Assembly (NCBI GenBank): GCA_003665935.1
Contig: QPLR01000001.1
Span: 700,769-764,768 of the forward strand
Direction of reading: 5' to 3'
Origin: Halobellus sp. Atlit-31R
GTDB taxonomy: Archaea; Halobacteriota; Halobacteria; Halobacteriales; Haloferacaceae
Length of the DNA: 64,000 bases
Under the pieces are notes generated by a model that worked only from the letters and a program-made list of their open reading frames with translations, was not told where the DNA came from and searched no databases. The translations under genes and the position numbers were made by a program. This document shows positions 52,951-61,158 of this stretch, one piece after another; within the stretch, counting starts at the first letter, position 1, and each line of letters begins with the position of its first letter.

Positions 52951-55071
52951 ATGAAGAAAGAAGAAAATCGTTTAGACTCTCGTATCGAAATCGAAAATAT
53001 TCCGGAAGAACTGAAATCCCGGAAACAATGGGTTTGCTGGCGGTTCCAAGATCGGGAGGGCAAGGCCGCGAAAGTCCCCGTCAATCCTGAAACAGGCGCT
53101 CCTGCCAGCATTGGTAATTCAGATACGTGGTCGTCATATACGACGGCCGTAACGTATCACGGCACAAACGTAGATATTACAGACGGTATTGGGTTTGTAT
53201 TCACAAAGGCCGATCCCTTCGCCGGTGTAGATCTCGATGATTGCCTCACAGAGACGGACGGCATTGAACAGACCGCGAATCAGATCCTATCACAGATCGA
53301 CTCGTACACCGAGGTAAGTCCATCTGGAACAGGTCTCCATATCATCGTTGAGGCAGAGTTACCCGAAGGCGCGAATCGTTCTGGCAGTATTGAATTATAC
53401 GATGAAAAGCGGTTCTTCACCGTCACCGGGAACCGTCTCGATGGAACAACAGCAACGATAGAAGCACGACAAGCGGCTTTGGAGACTGTTCACGTTAGCC
53501 ACATAGCCGACTCACCCAACTCGGGGATAATCACAGGTGGGGGGCGTGACTCTACCGATGGTGTTCCTTTCCCCGACGAGGAGCTGATTGAGAAGGCAAA
53601 GACAGCCCACAACGGGGAGAGTTTCTCCCAACTCTGGAACGGGGAAACGTCCGACTACAAGAGCCACAGCGAGGCTGACGCGGCACTCTGTGCGAACCTC
53701 GCGTTCTGGACAGGTGGGGATCAACAGCGGATTGATCAACTGTTCCGTCGCTCCGGACTTATGCGGTCAAAGTGGGACGAACAGCGGGGCGGACAGACGT
53801 ATGGCGAAATAACTATCAATAAATCAATAGCAATGACTGACAACTACTACGACCCAAATTTCGGTAAGGAATCGACTGATGAACAACAGACGGACGATGT
53901 GACGCTCGCGGAAGTGAAGAGAGTCGTATGCGAGGAGTTTGATGAACGGACGTGGGACGTAACGGAAGCCGTTCTATCCGCACACGCGACTCACCTTCTT
54001 CAAGGCCAATCGGGGGGGACTGGACTGGTCATTACCGGTCCTTCAGGGAGCGGAAAGACGACTATCCTGAAGTTCTTCGAGGGACTGGATGAGCAGATAT
54101 ACCGATCTGACGACGTGACGCCGGCGTCGTTTGTCAGTCACGATTCTTCAAAGAGTGAGGAGCAGTTAGAGGAGGTGGACTTGTTGCCCCGGATAAAGGG
54201 CAAGACACTCCTTTCGCGGGATATGGCGACGTGGTTCGCAGGAGATCAAGAGTCCGTCTACAAGCGTATGTCAATTATGGCACCGTTGATGGACGGTGAC
54301 GGGTACACTCGGGATAGTGGCTCACACGGCCAGCGCGGATACACCGGGAAAGAATACCGATTTAATTACATCGGAGCCACAACACCGCTTTCCCCGCGTG
54401 CGTGGCGGGTGATGGGAACAGTCGGAAACCGGCTGGTCTTCCACGAGAAGCAAGGAACCTCCGATATGGACTCCATCGTTGATGACGTGATTGACGGCTC
54501 CAACTACTCCGAACGTGTTCAGCGTTGTAACGCGATTGTTCAGACCTTCCTCTGCCAATTGTGGGCTAATACTGGAGGGGTTGGGGGTGTTGAGTTCGTC
54601 AATTCTCTGGGTCCCGGGGTACGGTCTGCACTCAAAGACCTGACCCGAATCGTCCGAGCCGGTCGTGCTACGGTTGACGATAACGGAGTGCCACGTCAAG
54701 AAGGAGGCCACAGGATTGCTGGTACACTACTCAACATCGCAAAGGGCCGTGCTGTCCTTGACGGCCGTCGTCAGGTGACTGTTGAACACCTCGAAACGTC
54801 TGGGCGTATCGCTCTCTCTACAATTCCCGAGAAGCGCCGGCCTCTGATTCGGGCGCTGTTAGGCCCCAGCCAAGGAGAGGTGCTGACCGCAAGTGACGTG
54901 GAGGCGATTCTGGAAGTGAGTCGCCCGACTGTACACAGCCGGATGGACCTGCTGGAAACTCTTGAAATAGCCACCGTCACGGAAAGCGAGGAAGACGGAC
55001 GCCATCCAAAGAAGATCGAACTGAAGGACGACCTTCGATGGCCGGAAGAATTGGAGTTCCCTGTCTTCTGA
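52951..55071 (+). CDS. Primase-polymerase fused to ATPase (phage NrS-1 polymerase-like)
   Basis: The N-terminal ~170 residues show an archaeo-eukaryotic primase fold. QWVCWRF and AKVPVNP come first, the metal-binding FAGVDLDDC near residue 91, SPSGTGLHI near 124, and ELYDEKRFFTVTG near 150. These match the NrS-1 polymerase family. After a PriCT-like helical region (HSEADAALCANLAFWTGGD...), the second half has a Walker A GPSGSGKTT near residue 363 and an ATPase core, then a winged helix at the C-terminus (TASDVEAILEVSRPTVHSRMDLLETL). It probably primes and unwinds the element's DNA for self-replication. Confidence 0.85.
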   Translation: MKKEENRLDSRIEIENIPEELKSRKQWVCWRFQDREGKAAKVPVNPETGAPASIGNSDTWSSYTTAVTYHGTNVDITDGIGFVFTKADPFAGVDLDDCLTETDGIEQTANQILSQIDSYTEVSPSGTGLHIIVEAELPEGANRSGSIELYDEKRFFTVTGNRLDGTTATIEARQAALETVHVSHIADSPNSGIITGGGRDSTDGVPFPDEELIEKAKTAHNGESFSQLWNGETSDYKSHSEADAALCANLAFWTGGDQQRIDQLFRRSGLMRSKWDEQRGGQTYGEITINKSIAMTDNYYDPNFGKESTDEQQTDDVTLAEVKRVVCEEFDERTWDVTEAVLSAHATHLLQGQSGGTGLVITGPSGSGKTTILKFFEGLDEQIYRSDDVTPASFVSHDSSKSEEQLEEVDLLPRIKGKTLLSRDMATWFAGDQESVYKRMSIMAPLMDGDGYTRDSGSHGQRGYTGKEYRFNYIGATTPLSPRAWRVMGTVGNRLVFHEKQGTSDMDSIVDDVIDGSNYSERVQRCNAIVQTFLCQLWANTGGVGGVEFVNSLGPGVRSALKDLTRIVRAGRATVDDNGVPRQEGGHRIAGTLLNIAKGRAVLDGRRQVTVEHLETSGRIALSTIPEKRRPLIRALLGPSQGEVLTASDVEAILEVSRPTVHSRMDLLETLEIATVTESEEDGRHPKKIELKDDLRWPEELEFPVF

Positions 55072-55464
55072 TCGTTAAATTTTCCTGACCCCCGCCCACC
55101 CGGGAGTCACAACTGGGGATAGACTGACCTTCCGGCTTGGTAAGTTACCTACCCCCCACACCTGTGATTATCTAAATGAGTCCACGGGGCCAGGGTTTAT
55201 TTTAAGACTATATGATTCGTATTATATCGAACAGGACTCATAGAACATAATTGGTGGTAATTGACGGGTTTCAATTTTTACAAAGGACTGCGTTCAATTG
55301 AGTGGCAGTATCCAGAATTGTCAAACTTTGAATACAAAACAAAGAGACGCTAGCGGGCTGCTAGAATTGTCCGACACTATCTTAAGCTTAGACCCCCGTC
55401 TTGACTCTCCTAACTGTGAGCTGTGCGCCGAAGTCTTTAGTTAACCAACTACAACACTACTCCT
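55072..55464. other. 393-bp AT-rich intergenic region
   Basis: No coding frame of note is present. TATATGATTCGTATTATATC near 55209 and CTTAAGCTTAGAC near 55381 are possible promoter elements for the nuclease gene, whose ATG is at 55465. The separation suggests the nuclease has its own promoter and is not co-transcribed with the primase. Confidence 0.4.
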
Positions 55465-57747
55465 ATGGCAGATGTTTATCAAAATGAAGTTGGAAAGTTG
55501 TTTGATCAGTCAGTATTCGACATACCAAAGTACCAGCGCGGATACTCCTGGACTTCACAGGAAATTAACGACTTTATTAGTGATTTGGAATATACTTATG
55601 AAGAAAAGAACATAAAACAAAGAACGGGATTCTCTCATTACTTTGGCACCATTGTTCTGTTAGATAAAGGCAAAAGAGATGCCGGGAATCAGGTGTTTGA
55701 TCTCTACGATATCATTGATGGCCAGCAACGTATGACTACTGTGTCGATGTTTATGAGCTGTCTAAATTCCGAACTCCATCATATTTCAGAGCGCGGCAAC
55801 TTGTCTCAAAACTACTCTATGTCTCCTGCAGAAACGGCGGCAGAAAATGACAAATCTTTTGTCAGCTATCACAGTTCAGAAAGAATAACACTTGACTCGC
55901 TAAATAACAGCGTATATCAATCTATTACTATTTATGATGATGGTACAGAAGACATTGAACCCGAGAATATCGCTCAAAGGAGACTCATAGAGTCTAAGGA
56001 GACGATACAGGAGTGGTTCGAATCAAAACGAACTGAATACGTCCAAGATGATGACTATGATAAATACTATAATTATCTTCGGGATATTGGTAAGATTGTC
56101 AAGAACGGTCTTGAAGTTACCACATATATTATACAGGATGAAACAGAAGCGGGGAGACTCTTTGAGGTGGTTAACGATCGTGGTAAGGACCTTACAACAC
56201 TTGATCGTATAAAGAGCTACTTAGTGTATTGCGCCTCCCGATTGGATGATCCCGACTTAGCAAGAAGAATATTTGATAGATTTGGTACTGTATTAGAAAA
56301 CATAACCAAAAACGGCGGCGACGACACTGAAATAGACGCATTTGTTAGATACCACTGGACACTGTTTTCGGGAGAAATTGTATTGGCTAAGCAATCAAAC
56401 AATGAATACACTACGGTTCACAGGCGGGTTAAGAACCTACGCAAGCACGCATCAACAGACCAGAGCGGAGATTCAATAATCAAGTGGATTGAATCATATC
56501 TTGAGAGTAGTGTAGGTTGTTCTGAGGCGTTTGCGAAAATCGAAAACCCAAAGTCAATTATCGGTGACAACACAAGTCTCAGTGAAGAAGAACTAACCGA
56601 GCTTATTGAACGGCTTGATGGACTGAACCGACTGCCTGTGTCTCGTAATTTCCTTCCACTACTGATGGCCACTTACAATCAGTATGGAATTGGTAGAGAA
56701 TTCTATCAGATTGTTATCCTTTGCGAGAAACTATCCTTCCGTGTCTACAATATCGCTGGACGTCGAACTGACGCAGGTAGAGCTTCCCTCCAGAGGCACG
56801 GCTACTGGATTGAGTGGGCTGGAAGGAGGGAACAAGCTCAGAGGATATTTGACGGTGATCCGAACAAATTAGAGTTTGATGACTCGGACCAAGCCATTTC
56901 GTCTACTTGCGAAATGATTGAATCTGAGATTGGCAGAAATGCCCCTGACACTTATTTCATAGATTGTCTACGTCGAAAGGATCTATTTGAGGGATCTGAT
57001 CGTAGCGACGGCTGGAGGGGAGTGCGGAATAAGGAGGTTGTTCGGTACCTACTCTACAAATATGAAAAGTACCTACGAGAATCAAATGAAAAGGCGTCCC
57101 TTTCGCAGATTCCGCCATTCTCAACTTGGAAAGAGCAAGGCATAACTATTGAACATATACATCCCCAGTCATCAGATTCAGAGCGGTCAATTGAGAGTCA
57201 CACCGATATGCTGGGAAATCTTGTGCTACTTGGGCCTGAGGATAACTCTTCGGCTGGTGACGCAGATTATGTTGAAAAGTACAAAACCACATACAACTCT
57301 TCTAAGATGCAGTCGCTCGCTGAGTTGCCTTCACCGGAAGAGGGCTGGACTGAAGATGATATTGTTAGCCGAACAGACGACATTATTCGGTTTGCTCTTA
57401 CAGAATGGGGTAATCTGAGTGAAGCACACGTTCATATAAAGAACACCCCCACGGATATATTGGGTTACCGTGATATCGCTGACGCTATCAGACAATATCA
57501 TAAGTCAGAATATGGATTCACCGTTCCGTCTATCCAGCTTTCAGAAAATAGTGTTGACACGGGAAAGCGATGGCAAAGGATGAATAACTGTTCTAACTGC
57601 GGCGGAACGTGGGCCAAGTTAGATTCCACGGAAGAATGGAACGCCCAGTGTGCAGGATGTGAAACTGATCTTGAAAATCCAATTTATCACTTCCGCTTTA
57701 GCGAATATATCAATAACGAGATACAGGGGCAATTAAGTAGTATCTGA
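55465..57747 (+). CDS. DUF262-DUF1524 nuclease with C-terminal zinc ribbon (GmrSD-type, putative type IV restriction)
   Basis: The N-terminal DUF262 domain has IPKYQRGYSW (residues 20-29), DGQQR (85-89) and the conserved VNDRGKDLTTLDRIKSYL. These are the NTPase/ParB-like signatures of GmrS. The C-terminal DUF1524 HNH-type nuclease has IEHIHPQ near residue 562 and LGNLVLLGPEDN near 580. A final zinc ribbon (CSNCGGTW ... CAGCETD, about residues 709-735) is an addition I do not associate with the standard enzyme. Single-chain GmrSD, BrxU and SspE-like enzymes cut modified phage DNA using NTP. Phage defence is therefore the likely function here. Its codon use is the most AT-rich in the window. 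Confidence 0.88.
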   Translation: MADVYQNEVGKLFDQSVFDIPKYQRGYSWTSQEINDFISDLEYTYEEKNIKQRTGFSHYFGTIVLLDKGKRDAGNQVFDLYDIIDGQQRMTTVSMFMSCLNSELHHISERGNLSQNYSMSPAETAAENDKSFVSYHSSERITLDSLNNSVYQSITIYDDGTEDIEPENIAQRRLIESKETIQEWFESKRTEYVQDDDYDKYYNYLRDIGKIVKNGLEVTTYIIQDETEAGRLFEVVNDRGKDLTTLDRIKSYLVYCASRLDDPDLARRIFDRFGTVLENITKNGGDDTEIDAFVRYHWTLFSGEIVLAKQSNNEYTTVHRRVKNLRKHASTDQSGDSIIKWIESYLESSVGCSEAFAKIENPKSIIGDNTSLSEEELTELIERLDGLNRLPVSRNFLPLLMATYNQYGIGREFYQIVILCEKLSFRVYNIAGRRTDAGRASLQRHGYWIEWAGRREQAQRIFDGDPNKLEFDDSDQAISSTCEMIESEIGRNAPDTYFIDCLRRKDLFEGSDRSDGWRGVRNKEVVRYLLYKYEKYLRESNEKASLSQIPPFSTWKEQGITIEHIHPQSSDSERSIESHTDMLGNLVLLGPEDNSSAGDADYVEKYKTTYNSSKMQSLAELPSPEEGWTEDDIVSRTDDIIRFALTEWGNLSEAHVHIKNTPTDILGYRDIADAIRQYHKSEYGFTVPSIQLSENSVDTGKRWQRMNNCSNCGGTWAKLDSTEEWNAQCAGCETDLENPIYHFRFSEYINNEIQGQLSSI

Positions 57748-57817
57748 GTTCCATCAATATGGCTTGATGCAGTTGGAATCAGTTCCGACCCCGACACTGC
57801 AAGTAGCAGAGTGGCGG

Positions 57818-58825
57818 TCAGATATCCCTGATATGGTCTCGTCGTCGCTCCGCCTTTTCAGCACTTGACCCCTTGTCGTAGTGCTTATCTAGCACCTTCC
57901 CGCTCATATTGACTCGCTCCCCTGTCACGTCCTTGGGCTGTCCCGCGTTCCGCGCCGCTGTCACGTAGCCCCGACGGAGGGCGTGCGGGCTAACCGAGCC
58001 GGGACACTTGCAGGAGGCGTTCCAAGACATAGCCTCGCACGTCTCCGGATCCCGGTCGAAAGGGCAGTTCCCGCCGTTGTAGTAGCAGGGCCGACTTGAT
58101 GTGTAGACGTACCGTTGGATAGTCGTCTCAACCACGCGTCCGGATTGTGAGGCAAGGAGGGGCTTCCTGCCGTGTTCGTCTTCCGCGTCAGGGCGGGTCT
58201 GTTTGATGTAATCGGCGACAGTCTCGGCTGTTTCAGGAGTAATGAGAATATCTCGTACACTCTTTTCTTTGTTCTTCAGCGGCGTCCCGGTAGTAGGTCG
58301 GTGTCGGATCTCCAAGGCGGGCCGTCCCTCATCGAAGTCGCCGAGATCGAGTGCCCGAAGCCCGCTCATACGCATACCTGTCTTCCAGAGAATTAGTAGC
58401 GTGATATGGCGGTTACTGGCATACTCGTACTTAGCGAGGAAATCCAGTATTCTGGTAGCCTCGTCTCGGGTGAGAAGATCGTCGCAGATTTCGTCACTCT
58501 CGCTGACCGAAGGGATCCGAACCATAGCGCCCATCCCGCGTGGAACAGCCGCAATATGTTCACAGAATTCGATAAACTGCTTAATGGTCATCATATCCTG
58601 CCGCGCCGTGATGACCTTCACTTTCGAGAGTCGGTATTCTTTGTACCGCTGGATAACTTCGCTGTCGAGGTCGTTCAGATCCGTGAGTTGCTGACCGTCT
58701 AGCCAATCGCAGAACTGTCGTAGGGACGTTCGGTAGTTCTTGAGCGTCTTCCGAGTGACGCCCGGCTTCTTGTCTTTCAGGAATCGGTTCTTGGCTTCGT
58801 GCGGCGGCGTTGGTTTCAGGCTCAT
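57818..58825 (-). CDS. Tyrosine recombinase / integrase
   Basis: The 335-residue protein has an N-terminal SAM-like core-binding domain (TRKTLKNYRTSLRQFCDWLDG) and a catalytic domain. The catalytic Arg is in WKTGMRMSGLRALDL, the HxxR box is HALRRGYV, and the nucleophile Tyr is in VLDKHYDKG. A Cys-rich insert (CYYNGGNCPFDRDPETCEAMSWNASCKC, written here as four Cys pairs near residues 245-275) probably binds zinc. The ATG at 58825 gives a normal N-terminus. The frame stays open through attR to 58963, but that extension encodes tRNA sequence. It integrates the element at tRNA-Thr. Confidence 0.92.
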   Translation of the reverse strand: MSLKPTPPHEAKNRFLKDKKPGVTRKTLKNYRTSLRQFCDWLDGQQLTDLNDLDSEVIQRYKEYRLSKVKVITARQDMMTIKQFIEFCEHIAAVPRGMGAMVRIPSVSESDEICDDLLTRDEATRILDFLAKYEYASNRHITLLILWKTGMRMSGLRALDLGDFDEGRPALEIRHRPTTGTPLKNKEKSVRDILITPETAETVADYIKQTRPDAEDEHGRKPLLASQSGRVVETTIQRYVYTSSRPCYYNGGNCPFDRDPETCEAMSWNASCKCPGSVSPHALRRGYVTAARNAGQPKDVTGERVNMSGKVLDKHYDKGSSAEKAERRRDHIRDI

Positions 58826-58896
58826 AGGCTGTCTGGGTACAGCCTGCGTAAACGGCGCGTCCGTTGGTGACGAGGCCGGAGGGCGTGAAAACGCCC
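58826..58896. promoter_or_regulatory. Two inverted repeats between integrase and attR
   Basis: AGGCTGT/ACAGCCT (58826-58845, six-base loop) directly precedes the integrase start. GGGCGT/ACGCCC (58881-58896, GAAA loop) is seven bases from attR. They are candidates for integrase arm sites, an excision-factor site, or an integrase operator. Confidence 0.5.
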
Positions 58897-58902
58897 GACA
58901 GC

Positions 58903-58936
58903 GACGAGACCCCGGGTTCAAATCCCGGCCTAGGCT
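58903..58936. repeat. attR: 34-bp copy of tRNA-Thr 3' end
   Basis: This copy is identical to 51259-51292. It lacks the 5' half of the tRNA and so is not a tRNA gene. Confidence 0.93.
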
Positions 58937-59289
58937 CTTCCGCCGTACACTCTTTGTGCGCACACCTTTCTGGCTACTCGTCTGGATAAAATCTGTTCGA
59001 GATTCGCTTCTCTCGCTAAACAGGGCATCCCTCGCCGTGTTGCGATTCGGTTAAGTGTCAGTTCACACAAACTAATTTACAGACAGCGACGGACTAGACC
59101 CGAAATCGACCGGGGGCGCGTCCCCTCGAGGGAACCCCGGATTTCGCTAATCCACACTCACAGAGGGATGACTGAATTTTAGTCAGAAATTTGATATAAT
59201 TGCTTCTCGATGCGGCTATCCACGTCGGTTACGCGGCGAGTGATGTTCCGCCGAAACCACTATTGGTAAGACTAACGTATTACGTTTGT
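58937..59289. other. Right flank of element, up to the toxin-antitoxin genes
   Basis: These 353 bp contain no convincing gene. The GC content is mixed: an AT-rich portion from 59170 to 59205 precedes the antitoxin promoter. The boundary between host DNA and possible further accessory DNA cannot be fixed here. Confidence 0.4.
59274..59286. promoter_or_regulatory. 13-bp palindrome, probable antitoxin operator
   Basis: AACGTA-T-TACGTT is a perfect inverted repeat three bases before the antitoxin ATG. Ribbon-helix-helix antitoxins bind such palindromes to repress their own operon. A TTGGTAAGAC stretch just upstream may be the TATA region. Confidence 0.65.
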
Positions 59290-59571
59290 ATGTCTGAAGC
59301 GGCCACAAGCGACGACGGCGGGAACGACATCGCCACGGTCAACTTCAAACTCACCGAGTCGTTCCTCGAACAGATAGACGATACGTGGCAGGGGCGCGGG
59401 TTCAACAGCCGGAGCGAGTTCATCCGGTACACGCTTCGGGACGCCGTCGAGTTCCCGACGTTCGACCGCGACGAACTCGTCGCCCTGCTCGAAGCCGAGG
59501 AAGACATCCGTGAGGGACGGACGACGAGCGCCGAGGAGGCCCGCGAGCGGTTCGGCACGAGCGATGAGTGA
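59290..59571 (+). CDS. Ribbon-helix-helix antitoxin
   Basis: The 93-residue protein has an N-terminal RHH fold (ATVNFKLTESFLEQIDDTW, RSEFIRYTLRDAVE) and a C-terminal acidic helix (LEAEEDIREGRTTSAEEARERF) that would wrap the toxin. The ATG at 59290 follows a palindromic operator. It overlaps the toxin gene by 8 bp, the usual sign of a toxin-antitoxin operon. Confidence 0.88.
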   Translation: MSEAATSDDGGNDIATVNFKLTESFLEQIDDTWQGRGFNSRSEFIRYTLRDAVEFPTFDRDELVALLEAEEDIREGRTTSAEEARERFGTSDE

Positions 59572-59848
59572 CGACGGGTGGACGTGGGAACTCTCCTCGA
59601 CGGCCGAAGACGACCTCGACGGACTGTCCCCCGCCGACCAAGACCGGATACTCGACAAGCTCGATGAAATCGTCTCCTCGCCGTGGCGCGACCCGCCGGA
59701 CTACGGTGAGCCGCTCCAGAACAGCCCGTACAAGAAGATACGCGTCGGGGAGTTCCGGCTCTCCGTGAGCTTCCGGCAGGACCACGGGCGGCTCGTCGTC
59801 GCACGTATCAAGCGTCGTGGCGGCGCGTACACCGCTGACGACGACTAA
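59564..59848 (+). CDS. RelE/ParE-family toxin
   Basis: The 94-residue protein has the compact RelE fold: WTWELSSTAEDDLDGLSPADQDRILDKLDEIV, then PLQNSPYKKIRVGEFRLSVSF and VVARIKRRGGAY. Such toxins are ribosome-dependent mRNA endonucleases (RelE) or gyrase poisons (ParE). The basic C-terminal strand fits an mRNA interferase, but this is not certain. It is translationally coupled to the antitoxin. Confidence 0.88.
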   Translation: MSDDGWTWELSSTAEDDLDGLSPADQDRILDKLDEIVSSPWRDPPDYGEPLQNSPYKKIRVGEFRLSVSFRQDHGRLVVARIKRRGGAYTADDD

Positions 59849-60072
59849 GTAGTCGAGAAGTTCGCCGACAGGTAGTTCTCAACTCCTGACGGACATTCTC
59901 GATGTGGTTCCCCGTGTCCATAAAGTGAGGACGGGTGGGTCTCGTGACCGCGCACAACGGTCCGCTGGTTCGCGTCGGCCCGTACCTGCTCGTTTTTGCG
60001 AGGAGTTCACCTAGGTCCGGCTACGCGTGAGAGCCCCCACGCTGTCGTACGACGCATCCGTGTGCCAACTCG

Positions 60073-60222
60073 TCACGCACTCGCCGCTTGCTCACACTTC
60101 AGACACAGCGCGGCGTCGGCAGCCTCCTTCGGTACGACGGTGCCACACCGCGGACACCGAAATCGGGTGTGCGTGTACTCGGTGTGAGATTCGATCGCCG
60201 TCCGTCCATCGTTTGCGGGCAT
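60073..60222 (-). CDS. 49-residue zinc-ribbon protein
   Basis: An ATG at 60222 opens a frame encoding an N-terminal MPANDGRTAIESHTEYTHTR, then FRCPRCGTVVPKEAADAALC and LKCEQAASA. Two CxxC pairs (CPRC, CLKC) form a likely zinc ribbon with only short flanks. It belongs in kind to the very small CPxCG-type zinc-finger proteins known in haloarchaea, several of which affect motility, biofilm or stress, but its own role is unknown. Confidence 0.7.
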   Translation of the reverse strand: MPANDGRTAIESHTEYTHTRFRCPRCGTVVPKEAADAALCLKCEQAASA

Positions 60223-60385
60223 ATGATCAAGAACGGGGTACTACACTAAAATATTTCTGGACAGATAGATACATACATCTAATATCGACTGGTATACGGG
60301 CGATCGGCGTGCGTGTCGCTGTGAGTTCCAACGCCGATACCCCGAGAAGGTGGACGAAACGCGAGAACCGAGACGTGGAACGCGC

Positions 60386-61009
60386 TCAGTGGAAGTCCTC
60401 GACGAAGCGCGCCGGCAGCCGGTCGACGAACCGCGGCGGGAGGGCGGCGACGACGGTCTCTGTGACGATCACCATCGGCTTCCGGAGGAGGACGTACACC
60501 GCGGAGACGCCGACGGCCGCGAGGACGGCCGTCTCGACGACGCCGTCGAGAGTGTACACCGCCGGCGCGGCGAACGCGACCGCCACGAAGAGATCTTCGG
60601 GCGCGCCGTCGTAGCGGACCCACCGCCGCGGACGGAGCCAGCGACCGTGGTAGTGGCTGTAGACCGCGCGCTCTGAGGTTCCGAGCCACGGCTTCAGTTC
60701 CAGGCCGCCGCCCAGAGCGTCCATCGCGGAGTGCAGCGCTGCCGCTGCGAGAAACAGCGCTGCGGCGGCGGTGAGCGTCGTCGGGGCGGCGACGGCGACG
60801 GCTCCGGCGACAGCGGCGGCGACCCCGAAGTACACCGGGAAGTGGAGCGTCCGCCGGTGACCCGCATAGAGGTCGAAGTCGGGGAACAGCCCACCGAGAG
60901 CGGCCGCGGCGATCGGGATCGACGAGGTTCCGACGACGCTCTCGGGGAACAGAACGCCGGCCAGAACCGCGAGCACGACGCCAGCGAGCGCGTGCGTGGT
61001 GGCCATCAT
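60386..61009 (-). CDS. YdjM-like membrane-bound metal-dependent hydrolase
   Basis: The 207-residue protein with about five membrane segments begins MMATTHALAGVVLAVLAGVLF. It has the YdjM motif set: GGLFPDFDLYAGHRRTLHF with PDxD and HR, then ALHSAMDALGGGLE. Members are predicted zinc- or iron-dependent membrane hydrolases, often linked to lipid or DNA-damage responses. The double-Met start leaves a one-codon uncertainty. Confidence 0.82.
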   Translation of the reverse strand: MMATTHALAGVVLAVLAGVLFPESVVGTSSIPIAAAALGGLFPDFDLYAGHRRTLHFPVYFGVAAAVAGAVAVAAPTTLTAAAALFLAAAALHSAMDALGGGLELKPWLGTSERAVYSHYHGRWLRPRRWVRYDGAPEDLFVAVAFAAPAVYTLDGVVETAVLAAVGVSAVYVLLRKPMVIVTETVVAALPPRFVDRLPARFVEDFH

Positions 61010-61158
61010 CACCGGGTCGTAGGGCCATAGCCCGTAAGACCGTTGCGTGTATCCCGCTAGCACGTCAGTCGGTGAGAAAACGAGAAAGCAAAATCGACGA
61101 GGGCGACGGCGGTACCGAGTCGGAGCGGACTTTTTGCCACGGGCGACGTACGTTCGGT

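Larger units (their letters stand above)
51293..58936. mobile_element. 7.6-kb integrative element in tRNA-Thr
   Basis: The region is bounded by 34-bp direct repeats (attL in the intact tRNA, attR at 58903-58936) and encodes a tyrosine recombinase next to attR. Its GC content and codon use are visibly lower than those of the host genes on both sides. Gene order from attL is a 238-residue orphan, a remnant HTH, a primase-polymerase/ATPase, a DUF262-DUF1524 nuclease, and then the integrase on the other strand. No capsid, portal, terminase or conjugation gene is present. It is therefore best described as a plasmid-like or satellite-like integrated element with its own replication protein and a likely defence cargo. 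Confidence 0.93.

Noticed and set aside
58903..58936. Second tRNA-Thr gene
   Set aside because: Only the 3' half is present. It is an attachment-site copy.
57818..58963. 381-codon version of the integrase
   Set aside because: The added N-terminus translates attR tRNA sequence. ATG 58825 gives a normal integrase N-terminus.
59849..60010. Possible transposase remnant on the minus strand
   Set aside because: A short open stretch without an ATG and without transposase motifs was seen. There are no terminal repeats.
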